From assembly GCA_963781775.1 (NCBI GenBank), contig CAWAHE010000019.1, forward strand, positions 1 through 64,000: a stretch of DNA of 64,000 bases. Reading direction: 5' to 3'. The notes beneath the pieces were generated by a model, which was not told the DNA's origin, did not search any database, and was given only the letters and a program-made list of their open reading frames with translations. Both the position numbers and the translations under genes were made by a program. The stretch comes from CAVSRC01 sp963781775. GTDB lineage: Bacteria > Pseudomonadota > Alphaproteobacteria > Rhizobiales > Kaistiaceae. Every line of letters starts with the position of its first letter. The stretch's first letter is position 1. Positions 1 through 7,982 of this stretch are shown here, piece by piece.

Positions 1-88
1 CTCGAGCCACGATATGTAGATGTCGACGCGAGCGTCTCCTCGTTAGGCCTGCGCCTACGCACTGATCCGGTCAGGCCACCAAACCTGA

Positions 89-241
89 CTGCTGTGGCCC
101 ATCATCGAAGGGGCGCTGCAGGCGTCGGGCCGCGCCGGGTTGCGCCAGGTCAAGGACGTGCAGGTTTCCTTCGTCGGCGCCAGCGCACCGATCGTGACGG
201 GCACGACGTTCATTTTTTGTGCGCGACCCTTATTGGGGTAA
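89..241 (+). pseudogene. C-terminal remnant of a thiolase-like protein
   Basis: A short open stretch after an in-frame TGA at 86-88 reads LLWPIIEGALQASG then RAGLRQVKDVQ and ends at a TAA at 239-241. The pattern resembles the C-terminal part of thiolase or SCP2-thiolase proteins (an ALQ..G.AG.RQV motif followed by a hydrophobic strand). No catalytic Cys, no start and no upstream coding frame are visible in the 88 bases before it. It is either the tail of a gene broken upstream or chance similarity. The family assignment is from memory of the motif and is weak. Confidence 0.3.
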
Positions 242-285
242 CATTCGTGGAATATTCGCGGTTTCCATTGGAACGAGGATTTGCC

Positions 286-1461
286 ATGCGTGACGAGATG
301 ACGGCACCGGCCGAAACGCAGACCCGGGCGGAACATGCCGCGGGACTGCGCGCCTACCAGGAAGCGGGCGTCAAGCGGGAGCGGGAGATCGGCAACCGCG
401 GTCCGGTACGGTTAGGGCCGGACGGCAAACTGCATCCCGACATCCTCGACGCCTATTGGGAACACGGCTACTACATCTTCGAAGGCGTAGTCGGCGTGGA
501 CGAAATCGAGGAACTGCGCCGTGACGCGAACGAGATGCTGGAGCGCGCGCCGGTCAGCCGCGATTCGAAGGTCGACAGACACGGCCGCCCGGCGCTCGGC
601 ATCGACTACCCGAGGCTACCCTACCGTTTCGTGAAGCCGCTGGCCGATCCGTGGGGCGGCACCGAGGTGTTCGGCGGGCGGCATCCGCACCGGATGAACC
701 AGCCGAAGCCGGAGGCGGACGCCCCGGAGCAAGTCGTTTTCACCATGGACACCATATGCCAGTCGATGCCGTCCGGCCTGCGCATCTACGGCCATCCGCA
801 GCTTCTCGCCGTCGCCGCGTCGGTCAACGGCGACGATTTCGTGCCGTTTAACGACTCGATCTTCGTCAAGCAGCCGGGGGTCGGCGGCTCGGTGGCCTGG
901 CACCAGGACGGCGTCACCCACTGGGATTCACCGGACTGGGACCGGGGCAGCCACGGCTTCAACTTCCAGGTTCAGCTCTTCCCGACCACCCCGGCGAACG
1001 CGCTGTGGGTCGTGCCCGGGACGCACAGCGAGGGCCGCATCGACATCAAGGCGGTCGTCGCCGAGAACAGCGGCAGCGAACAGATCCCCGGCGCGGTGCC
1101 GCTGGTCTGCGAGGCCGGCGACGTCACCATCGTCAACCGCCAGATTCTGCACGGCTCCTTCGCGAACTCCTCGCCCGACATCCGCATGTCGATCACCTTC
1201 GGCTTCCATCGCCGCCGGTCGGTGTTGGGCGCGAAGGCGGCGCTTGCGGAAGAAAACGAAGACATCCGTTATGACGAACAGCGCATCTTCGCGCGCGCTT
1301 CCGTCATTCAGGTCGCCATCGATGCTCGCCACCGCCATTATCCCGACGAGCGGCGCTTTTCCTACAAACCCTTCGCCGGCCGCGAGGACGAGTTCCGCTT
1401 CAACGAGCGGACCTTCGAGACGGTTATCAGGAACTACTTCATGAAGGACCTGTCGATTTAG
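286..1461 (+). CDS. Phytanoyl-CoA dioxygenase (PhyH) family protein
   Basis: 391 aa, probably a cytoplasmic Fe(II)/2-oxoglutarate-dependent hydroxylase. The iron-binding facial triad can be placed: the HQD motif puts His206 and Asp208 at the first site, and His289 in LHGSF is the distal ligand, followed by an Arg-containing strand (about 300) that would bind 2-oxoglutarate. The segment around 150-230 carries the PhyH double-stranded beta-helix pattern. The frame is open upstream of 286, but the ATG at 286 has a purine-rich Shine-Dalgarno (GAACGAGGA) six bases ahead and gives the usual family length. The substrate is unknown; bacterial members hydroxylate many small acids and natural products. 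It stands alone, convergent with the oxidase operon. Confidence 0.85.
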   Translation: MRDEMTAPAETQTRAEHAAGLRAYQEAGVKREREIGNRGPVRLGPDGKLHPDILDAYWEHGYYIFEGVVGVDEIEELRRDANEMLERAPVSRDSKVDRHGRPALGIDYPRLPYRFVKPLADPWGGTEVFGGRHPHRMNQPKPEADAPEQVVFTMDTICQSMPSGLRIYGHPQLLAVAASVNGDDFVPFNDSIFVKQPGVGGSVAWHQDGVTHWDSPDWDRGSHGFNFQVQLFPTTPANALWVVPGTHSEGRIDIKAVVAENSGSEQIPGAVPLVCEAGDVTIVNRQILHGSFANSSPDIRMSITFGFHRRRSVLGAKAALAEENEDIRYDEQRIFARASVIQVAIDARHRHYPDERRFSYKPFAGREDEFRFNERTFETVIRNYFMKDLSI

Positions 1462-1590
1462 GCGCGGCGCCGGTCAGCCGCCCGGCCGACACGGTATAGC
1501 AAGAAAGACGGCCGCCGCCGCGCCGGCCGAACATACGTTCCCCACCGCTTACGTCTTCGAGCTCACGCGGACGCGAAGCTGAAGAACAGT

Positions 1591-1612
1591 ACCGCCGGGG
1601 AATACCGGCGGT
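1591..1612. terminator. Hairpin between convergent genes
   Basis: ACCGCCGG and CCGGCGGT form a perfect 8-bp stem with a 6-base loop in the gap between the phyH-like gene (ends 1461) and ccoI (ends 1646, minus). It has no strong U run on either side, so it may be a weak or bidirectional terminator. Confidence 0.45.
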
Positions 1613-1645
1613 TGGCGCGCCTGTCCACAGCCGGCGATGCGCGCC

Positions 1646-4024
1646 TCAGTGGCGCAGGCGCAGCGAATTTCCGACAACCAAAAGGCTGCTCACCGCCATG
1701 GCTCCGGCAGCAACGATGGGGCCAATTTCGCCTGTGGCCGCGAGGGGCACCATCAGGAGATTGTACGCAAACGCCCAGGCGAGGTTCTGGCGGATGATCC
1801 GTCCTGTGCGGCGGGAGAAGCGGAGGAACCAGGGGATCAGCGTCAGGTCGAAGCGCGCGAGGATGAGATCGGACGTCTCACCGGCGACATCGGCTCCGGT
1901 GTCCATGGCGATGCTCAGGTCGGCCTGGGCGAGCGCCGGCGCGTCATTGATGCCGTCGCCAACCATCGCGACCACTTCTCCCGCGTTCTGCCAAGCGCGG
2001 ATGCGTTCTGCCTTATCGGTCGGCGAGCAGTCTCCTTCGGCGTCTGCCAGCCCGAGTTCGGCAGCGATTGCCGTCGTCGTACGCGATTGATCCCCGGATA
2101 GCATCACCACGCTGATGCCGGTCTCCTCCATCTGATGAAGCATGGAGCGAGTTGAGACATGCGGTTCATCGCGTAGAGCGATGAACCCGGCGAGCTTCCC
2201 GCCGAGGGCTACCCAGACGATCGATTGGCCGAGCTCCGCGGCGACCGCCGCCTCGGCGTCAAGGGCATCGTCATCGGCACCGACATAGTCGCGCGACCCG
2301 ACCGAGATCTGTCCGCTGACCGTGCCGGTCAGGAAGGCAGAGGCGCCTTTGCCTCGTGATGCCTGAAAGTCGGCGGCGACCGCCAGTGGCCCGGGCGGAC
2401 ACGCCGCAACAATCGCCTTGGCGAACGGATGTTCGGAATGTTGCTCGACAGCCGCCGCGCAACCGAGCAGATCCACCTCCGTCAAGCAGAGCGAAGGATA
2501 GACCGCGACGCCAGTCACCGTCATTCGACCGCTGGTGAGGGTCCCGGTCTTGTCGAACACAACCCGCCCAACCCTGCCGCCGATTTCCAGCGCCGCGAGA
2601 TTTCGCACGAGGATTCCCGCGCGCGTCGTGCGCCCAAGTGCGATGCTGATGGCGAAGGGCGTTGCCAGGCCGAGGGCGCAGGGGCAAGCGACGACCAGCA
2701 CAGCCACAGCCGCCAGCAGCCCACGCGACGCCTCATGATCGACATTCCACCATACGAGGAATGTCAGCGTCGCGATGATGAGGACGCATAGCGCGAACCA
2801 GGCGGACGCCGTGTCGGCCAGACGCTGGATGGGCGGCTTGGTCGCAAGGGTTTGTTCGACCGTCCGGGCCATGTCGGCGAGTCGCGTGTCTCCGGGCGGC
2901 CTGATCGCGGAACAAATCAGGGCTCCGTCGGTCGATAGCGTTCCAGCGAACACAATGTCGCCCGGATATTTGTCGACCGGTGCCGGCTCACCCGTCAACA
3001 AAGCCTCGTCGAGCGCCGCCTGACCTTCGACAATCTCCGCTTCGGTTGGAACGCGCTCGCCGGGCTTGACCAGAATCCTGTCTCCCGGAACCAGTCCTGC
3101 CGCCGCCACCTCCCGCCAGGCCCCTCCGTCCCACAGCCACGCATTGTCCGGCTGAAGGCGCAGCAGGGTACGAACGTCCTTGCGAGCCTGATCACCTCCG
3201 ACCGTTTCGAGATAGCGACCAATCACCACGAAAACGGTGATCATCGTCACGGAGTCAAAGTAGACCTCACCGCCGCCGCTGACCGTGAAATAGACGCTAT
3301 AGCCGTAAGCCGAGAGCGTACCGAGCGCGACAAGCGTATCCATGGTCGCGGTCCGGGCTCGCAACGCCCGCCAGGCGCCGCGCAGGAAGGTGCTGCCTCC
3401 GAAGAAAAGCACAGGCGTCGCGAGGAGCCACGCCAGATACTGCACGGAGCGTATCTCCGGCGCATCGAACTGCCCCACGGCATAGGCGGGATAGAGATGA
3501 ACGATGGAGAGGCTCATCACCTGCATGCCGAATGCAACCGCGGCGATGAGCTGGAGGAGGGTGTATTGCTGACGCCGATTAACCTCTTTCCGCGCCGTGT
3601 CGCCAATCACCCGGGCCGAATAGCCAAGACCGTTCAGGCTCTGCACAACCGCACTCGGATCTGTCTCCGACGGGTCGAACTGGATCCGCCCCCGCTCCGA
3701 GGCAAAACCGATGTCCGCGGCAAGGACGCCCGGCTGCCTTCGCAGGATGCGTTCGGCCGCGAAGGCGCAGCCTGCACACCACATGCCCTTCACCGAGATG
3801 TAGATTGTCTTGCCTCGGCCGAAGGCGGCGCTGGTCAGCCTGCCCGGCTTCGCAACGGAAGGCGTCAGCACTGCTTCGAGCAGGCCAGAACGACGGGCGA
3901 TCTCATAGACGTTTGCGCAGCCCTGGCAGCAGAAACGCCGGCTTACACCCTCGCTCGTAAGGGTAATCGGCGACGACCCAACGTCGAGCTCGCAAAGGGC
4001 ACAGGCAATCCGAAGCGCTACCAA
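1646..4024 (-). CDS. ccoI: Cu(I)-translocating P-type ATPase CcoI/FixI (cbb3 oxidase assembly)
   Basis: 792 aa inner-membrane P1B-type ATPase that supplies copper for cbb3-type oxidase assembly. N-terminal cysteines (C8, C11, C32, C33, C36) match the extra metal site typical of FixI/CcoI, followed by an HMA domain with CAGC at 83-86. The core has TGEP (344-347), the membrane copper site CPC (447-449), the phosphorylation motif DKTGT (491-495), the HP of the SEHP loop (532-533) and GDGIND (689-694), so all catalytic motifs are intact. The start codon appears to be TTG, overlapping the upstream SafE-like stop by a few bases. It is the last gene of the oxidase operon, which fits a copper-delivery role for CcoN. 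Confidence 0.93.
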   Translation of the reverse strand: MVALRIACALCELDVGSSPITLTSEGVSRRFCCQGCANVYEIARRSGLLEAVLTPSVAKPGRLTSAAFGRGKTIYISVKGMWCAGCAFAAERILRRQPGVLAADIGFASERGRIQFDPSETDPSAVVQSLNGLGYSARVIGDTARKEVNRRQQYTLLQLIAAVAFGMQVMSLSIVHLYPAYAVGQFDAPEIRSVQYLAWLLATPVLFFGGSTFLRGAWRALRARTATMDTLVALGTLSAYGYSVYFTVSGGGEVYFDSVTMITVFVVIGRYLETVGGDQARKDVRTLLRLQPDNAWLWDGGAWREVAAAGLVPGDRILVKPGERVPTEAEIVEGQAALDEALLTGEPAPVDKYPGDIVFAGTLSTDGALICSAIRPPGDTRLADMARTVEQTLATKPPIQRLADTASAWFALCVLIIATLTFLVWWNVDHEASRGLLAAVAVLVVACPCALGLATPFAISIALGRTTRAGILVRNLAALEIGGRVGRVVFDKTGTLTSGRMTVTGVAVYPSLCLTEVDLLGCAAAVEQHSEHPFAKAIVAACPPGPLAVAADFQASRGKGASAFLTGTVSGQISVGSRDYVGADDDALDAEAAVAAELGQSIVWVALGGKLAGFIALRDEPHVSTRSMLHQMEETGISVVMLSGDQSRTTTAIAAELGLADAEGDCSPTDKAERIRAWQNAGEVVAMVGDGINDAPALAQADLSIAMDTGADVAGETSDLILARFDLTLIPWFLRFSRRTGRIIRQNLAWAFAYNLLMVPLAATGEIGPIVAAGAMAVSSLLVVGNSLRLRH

Positions 4025-4749
4025 AGGACCAAACCGCCGATGTGCGCTGCCGGCACGATGCCAAGCGCAGCCCCGCTACGCAACACAAGTTGGACCCCGG
4101 TAATCAGCATGAAGACGCCCGCCACCCGCACCAGTTTCTGGCGAATCTCGACGCTCAGCGCGCCGAAACCCAGCCCAAGGAAGAGGAGCGTAGGGATCGT
4201 GCCGAGACCGAAGAGCAGCATCCCGACTGCGCTGGATCCAATACTGCCGCTCGACGCCGCCACCAGCAAGGCGCTGTAAACGAGGCCGCACGGCAAGAGA
4301 CCATTGAGGGCGCCGAGGAGAGCGACGCCACCACGCATGTTCGGACCGAGGAGCCGGGTCATCGTCCCTGTGACGCAGGCGCCCGTTTTATGGAAAACGG
4401 AAAGCCCGAACCAACCGAGGTAGGTCGCGCCGAACAGGATAACCGATACACCCAGGGCGAGGCTCACCGCTGCGGCTATGACGCCCAGATCAGAACCAAG
4501 CCCGATCAGCGAGCCGACCGCGCCAACGAGCGCGCCGAGCATCGCGTAAACGCCGATGCGCGACCCGTGATAGAGGAGCAGGGACGGCAGCATGGCAACT
4601 GGTCCACTATTGCCCGCCGGCGACTGAGCGACCCGCAGGCCCATCATGGTCACCAGTGGCCCGCACATCCCGATGCAATGGCCGAAGCTGCCGAGAAGGC
4701 CGGTTGCCAAGAGGGTTGCGAACAGAGCCGTTGAGGCTGCCAAGCTCAC
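4018..4749 (-). CDS. SafE/TauE-type membrane protein (UreH/DsbD-like domain)
   Basis: About 243 aa with six hydrophobic segments and the family signature GHCIGMCGP near the N terminus, typical of the sulfite exporter TauE/SafE (UreJ/UreH-like) group often found next to ccoI and FixH in cbb3 assembly clusters. A second Cys/Pro motif (LPCGLVYS) lies mid-protein, as in DsbD-like transporters. The frame is open to a TTG at 4782, but GTG at 4749 or TTG at 4743 follows a strong GGAGG, so the shorter form is preferred. By context it is likely to help copper or redox handling during oxidase maturation rather than sulfite export. Confidence 0.8.
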   Translation of the reverse strand: MSLAASTALFATLLATGLLGSFGHCIGMCGPLVTMMGLRVAQSPAGNSGPVAMLPSLLLYHGSRIGVYAMLGALVGAVGSLIGLGSDLGVIAAAVSLALGVSVILFGATYLGWFGLSVFHKTGACVTGTMTRLLGPNMRGGVALLGALNGLLPCGLVYSALLVAASSGSIGSSAVGMLLFGLGTIPTLLFLGLGFGALSVEIRQKLVRVAGVFMLITGVQLVLRSGAALGIVPAAHIGGLVLW

Positions 4750-4762
4750 GGTCCTCCGGCGA

Positions 4763-5188
4763 TCATCGCGTCGCCAAGTCAAAAATAAAATCGCGTCGAG
4801 TATCCCGCGATACGACTTCGACCCGCAAACGCCACGCTCCAGCCATCGTCAGTACAGTTCGCCCCCGATAGATGCCGTCGCTCTCTTCGACCCCTTCGAA
4901 CCGGTTCTCCGCCATCTCCATTCCGGGCATGGTTGCATCGAAGACCACGGCGGCGCCGACGATTGGGTTGTGATCCGAATCCGACAAAGCAAGCCGCAGC
5001 TCGACATCGCTCATCGGGGCCGGACGACCCGGGCTGACGTCGAGTGAGGCGGAAACCGAGCCCGATGTCTGGGACATCCTCGTCGTTTCTCTTTCCCCGC
5101 AACCGCTCGTCAGTAGAAAGATCGCCAGCAGCGCCACAGCGCGAAGAAAGATTCCCCGCTCAACGCAGACGCGGATCGTCAGGACCAA
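4763..5188 (-). CDS. FixH/YtkA-like periplasmic lipoprotein
   Basis: 141 aa, probably starting at TTG. A hydrophobic signal segment ends in LLTSGC, a lipobox, so the mature protein should be a membrane-anchored lipoprotein. The rest resembles the FixH/YtkA beta-sandwich (DVELRLALSDSD, an AVVFDATMPGM strand with two Met residues, then GAWRLRVEV). FixH-type proteins accompany the copper ATPase in cbb3 assembly; the Met-rich MPGMEMAE stretch is compatible with copper binding, which is inference. It sits between an unknown small gene and the SafE-like gene in the operon. Confidence 0.7.
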   Translation of the reverse strand: MVLTIRVCVERGIFLRAVALLAIFLLTSGCGERETTRMSQTSGSVSASLDVSPGRPAPMSDVELRLALSDSDHNPIVGAAVVFDATMPGMEMAENRFEGVEESDGIYRGRTVLTMAGAWRLRVEVVSRDTRRDFIFDLATR

Positions 5189-5205
5189 GCCCTGACCATA
5201 TCCTT

Positions 5206-5526
5206 TCAGGGTACGTCCTCGTAGTCGCGCACCGAGATGGCATCGCGCGAAATCGTCTCGCCGAATTCCGCGAGAACCTTGGCTTCGGTCAGCCGCGACT
5301 CACGATGTGCGACAAGGTCATCCCAAGTCTCCCAGACGCTCTGGAAGACCACATGCGTTTTCTCGGTCAGGCCCACCGAGTTCATCGCGCGTGCAGTGAC
5401 AAATCCTGCTTCGGACGGCAGAAGGGTACGCAAATAGCCAATGGTCCGCTCCAGCGAGTTGCCGATTGCCAATTCGCCAGACTGGTCCGGTCCGATGTCG
5501 AAGGACACCTGGTGAATGAACGCCAT
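5206..5526 (-). CDS. Small unknown soluble protein of the oxidase operon
   Basis: 106 aa with no signal peptide or membrane segment. The pattern (MAFIHQVSFDIGPDQ, central VVFQSVWETWDDLVAHRESRL) suggests a ferredoxin-like alpha/beta fold of the dimeric barrel type, but there is no clear family match. It has its own start only 3 bases after the previous stop and about 17 bases before the FixH-like gene, so it is cotranscribed with the oxidase. No catalytic function can be assigned. Confidence 0.65.
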   Translation of the reverse strand: MAFIHQVSFDIGPDQSGELAIGNSLERTIGYLRTLLPSEAGFVTARAMNSVGLTEKTHVVFQSVWETWDDLVAHRESRLTEAKVLAEFGETISRDAISVRDYEDVP

Positions 5527-5529
5527 CTC

Positions 5530-5847
5530 CTAACCACCCGATATCGTTGCCCAGTTGAAGATGAGATATCCGAGCCACCACAACAGCACGGCGGGTATCG
5601 CCAGCTTCATGACCGGCGGTAGCCCCCCACCGGCCTCTTCGATATCGCCTGCAAAGCTGTCGATGTAGCCATCGGGCCGAATTTCCTCATGCTCGGTCTC
5701 TTCTGCTTCCGGGCGATGTCCGCCGCTGCCCGGCTTGACGCGCGAGATTTGCGGGAGAGCCAATGTGAGCCCGAATGCGAGAAGCGCGACGATGCCGCCG
5801 ATCACCCAAACAACTTCAGACCAGAAATCCATGACGTTTTCGGTCAT
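5530..5847 (-). CDS. Two-helix membrane protein, possible stand-in for the CcoP N-terminus
   Basis: 105 aa with a transmembrane helix at about 12-32, an acidic soluble linker (HRPEAEETEHEE) and a second helix at about 79-99. The second half, DGYIDSFAGDIEEAGGGLPP followed by a Trp-rich helix, resembles in style the N-terminal anchor of CcoP (acidic loop, LP turn, WW-containing helix). Its ATG overlaps the preceding gene's TGA (ATGA at 5844-5847), so translation is coupled. There is no heme motif. A subunit or assembly factor role in the oxidase is inferred from position. Confidence 0.65.
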   Translation of the reverse strand: MTENVMDFWSEVVWVIGGIVALLAFGLTLALPQISRVKPGSGGHRPEAEETEHEEIRPDGYIDSFAGDIEEAGGGLPPVMKLAIPAVLLWWLGYLIFNWATISGG

Positions 5848-6026
5848 TTCCCATCTCTCCCGTGACCGGGCCAGGGTTCGGGATCCTTGTCCTCAAGCAT
5901 GCGGTATTTCGCTTCCTCGACGTTGCGAAACTGGCTGTGCCGCCAGCCCCATATCAAAAGTACGACACCGACGAGGGCAACGAAGGCCATCCAGCCGACG
6001 TCAATCCATAGGCCGAGGAGCATCAT
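5844..6026 (-). CDS. CcoS/CcoQ-like single-helix protein
   Basis: 60 aa starting at the ATG at 6026, which overlaps the stop of the CcoO-like gene as ATGA (a second ATG follows directly). It has one transmembrane helix (about 10-26) and then a short basic-to-acidic tail containing QFRNVEEAKYRMLEDKDPEP. This layout matches small cbb3 partners: CcoS (helix followed by an Asp/Glu-rich RML-type tail) or CcoQ. The frame is also open further upstream, inside the previous gene, but a start there would be an artefact. The exact family is uncertain; the operon position between structural and assembly genes supports either. Confidence 0.7.
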   Translation of the reverse strand: MMLLGLWIDVGWMAFVALVGVVLLIWGWRHSQFRNVEEAKYRMLEDKDPEPWPGHGRDGK

Positions 6027-7978
6027 TGGCCGGCTCCGGATGCGCCGCTCGACAAACTCTCGACATACGCACTCACGTTCCAGAGGTCGGCCTCTGCCAG
6101 ACGGCGTTGGAACGGCGGCATAATGCCGCCCGGAACACCGTCGCGAGTCCGCCAGAAGATGTAAGCGAAGTTCATGTCGCGTGGATAAGGCCGAGGCGCT
6201 TGGCTGGCGCCGCCAGTGATACCGGAACCATTTCCGTCGCCTGCCGGGCCATGGCATGTGGCGCAGTTGGCCGTATAGACGTTCTTGCCCTGCTCCGCGG
6301 AGATCACATTGCCGGCGCCTGTCCAGTTATCCTTGCTAAGCGTCAGCACATCGGCCGCGATCTTGGTGGTGTCTTCGGTGCTTGCGTCCGGGGATACTCC
6401 GGCGACAAACGCCCCGATCACGAACTTGATGACATCCCAGCGCTCGCTCACGGAGAGAAGCTCTCCCCAGCTCGGCATCGCAGTGCCCTTGATCCCGAAC
6501 GTCACCTGGGCGAGGAGCTGTGCCTCCAGCGCGGCGTCGACCGTTTTGCCTGACCACGTCCGGAAATCGAAGGGCTTGATTTTCAGATACTGGCCGCTGG
6601 CCCCACTGCCATCGCCCGCGAGACCATGGCAATCGGCACAGCGTTGCGCGAAGATAAGCTTGCCGCGCTCGAACGATGCCGTGGCCGGCATCCTCTGCGA
6701 CTTATAAACTTCCGGGAATTCGAAGTCCTCACCATCGGGGGGCTTGGCAAGCGGCTCTTCTGTCTGGGTGAACAGACTGCGGATGTAGTGGACCAGCTTC
6801 CAGCGATCCTCTGCAGAATAACGGCTCTTCCATGCCGGCATCGCCGCCCATGGAAGGCCCTCGCTGATGCGCCAGAAATAGTCGTCGTCGTGATAGCTTG
6901 GCTTTGCCAGCGTCCCGTAGCTTCCGTCGCTGAAATCGGGCGGCGGTGGCTGCAAGCCCGCGGCAAAGATGCCGTTGCCTGTCCCGGAGTATCCGTGACA
7001 CACGGAGCATTCCCGGGTGAAGATGTGTTTCGCGTCTTCGAGAAGGCCGATCGACAGCTTCAGGGGATTGGTCAGGCCGGCGTAGTCGCCGCTCGGGTCG
7101 CCCTCGTCGGGATCGCGCATGATCGGTCGCGCGAAGGTTTGCTTGATGTAGCGGATGACCTTCCACCGTTGGTCGACGGTGAGGCTCTGCTTCCACGGCG
7201 GCATCACCGTGCCGGGCACGCCTTCTGAAACATGCCAGAACCACTGGTCGTCAGGCATGTCGCGGAAGGGTTCCTGCTTGTAGTTCGCCGGCGTTACGGC
7301 CAGCGTACCCGCGTAGGTGCCGAGGCCGTTGCCCGCGGCGCCATGGCAGGTCATGCAGTTCGCCACATAGATTTCCTTGCCCTCCTGCAGGCCGGAGGCG
7401 ATCCAACTCGCCCAGCCCTGGGGCGCCGGGTTGGCGCCGGCGGATGGCGTCAGCGGGGGATAGGGCAGGGGATCGGTCAGCCCGGCATATTCTGGCGGTG
7501 GCGTGATCATCCCCTCGGCAGCGACCCTGTCGCCGAGCGAGAAAAGATAGGTGGCGATCGCCTTGAGGTCGTCGTCAGGCAAGAATTCGTAGCTCGGCAT
7601 GATCGAGAGCGGCGAGTACTTCCGCGGATCCTTCATGTGATCCACTTCCCACGCAATGCTGCGTTTGTGGCCGACGTAGGAAAGGTCAGGCCCGGTTCGC
7701 TCGGAGCCGAGGATCAGCGGATTGTCGTAAACGTAGTCGCCCGCCTGGGATTCCGGTCCCATGGCCGTATCGGCGGCACGCACATATTGGGTATGACAAT
7801 AATTGCAGCCGTTCGAGTAAAACAGAGCGCGGCCGCGCTCCTCCTCAGACGTATAGGGGTGCGCTACCAGTGTCGGCTCTGGATTCCAGACCAGCGTCGG
7901 GATGAAGACCACAACCGCGACGACAGCGAAGAAGACGATCACACCGCCGCCGACGATCGTGGTGAAGGTCATCCTCAT
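6023..7978 (-). CDS. ccoO: CcoO-like oxidase subunit fused to four further cytochrome c domains (five CXXCH)
   Basis: 651 aa. Residues 1-32 are a membrane anchor and 33-155 form a CcoO-like domain (FYSNGCNYCHTQY, heme c at C58-H62, likely Met ligand M127). Four more cytochrome c domains follow, with CXXCH at 208-212, 324-328, 447-451 and 572-576 and matching MP motifs (M259, M380, M501, M620). A normal CcoO is about 220 aa with one heme, and CcoP has two; here one chain carries five and no separate ccoP exists. It is probably the electron-input subunit that passes electrons from quinol or soluble cytochromes to CcoN in the periplasm. ATG at 7978 has GGGAGGG upstream and lies 4 bases after ccoN. 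Confidence 0.88.
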   Translation of the reverse strand: MRMTFTTIVGGGVIVFFAVVAVVVFIPTLVWNPEPTLVAHPYTSEEERGRALFYSNGCNYCHTQYVRAADTAMGPESQAGDYVYDNPLILGSERTGPDLSYVGHKRSIAWEVDHMKDPRKYSPLSIMPSYEFLPDDDLKAIATYLFSLGDRVAAEGMITPPPEYAGLTDPLPYPPLTPSAGANPAPQGWASWIASGLQEGKEIYVANCMTCHGAAGNGLGTYAGTLAVTPANYKQEPFRDMPDDQWFWHVSEGVPGTVMPPWKQSLTVDQRWKVIRYIKQTFARPIMRDPDEGDPSGDYAGLTNPLKLSIGLLEDAKHIFTRECSVCHGYSGTGNGIFAAGLQPPPPDFSDGSYGTLAKPSYHDDDYFWRISEGLPWAAMPAWKSRYSAEDRWKLVHYIRSLFTQTEEPLAKPPDGEDFEFPEVYKSQRMPATASFERGKLIFAQRCADCHGLAGDGSGASGQYLKIKPFDFRTWSGKTVDAALEAQLLAQVTFGIKGTAMPSWGELLSVSERWDVIKFVIGAFVAGVSPDASTEDTTKIAADVLTLSKDNWTGAGNVISAEQGKNVYTANCATCHGPAGDGNGSGITGGASQAPRPYPRDMNFAYIFWRTRDGVPGGIMPPFQRRLAEADLWNVSAYVESLSSGASGAGQ

Positions 7979-7982
7979 CGGG

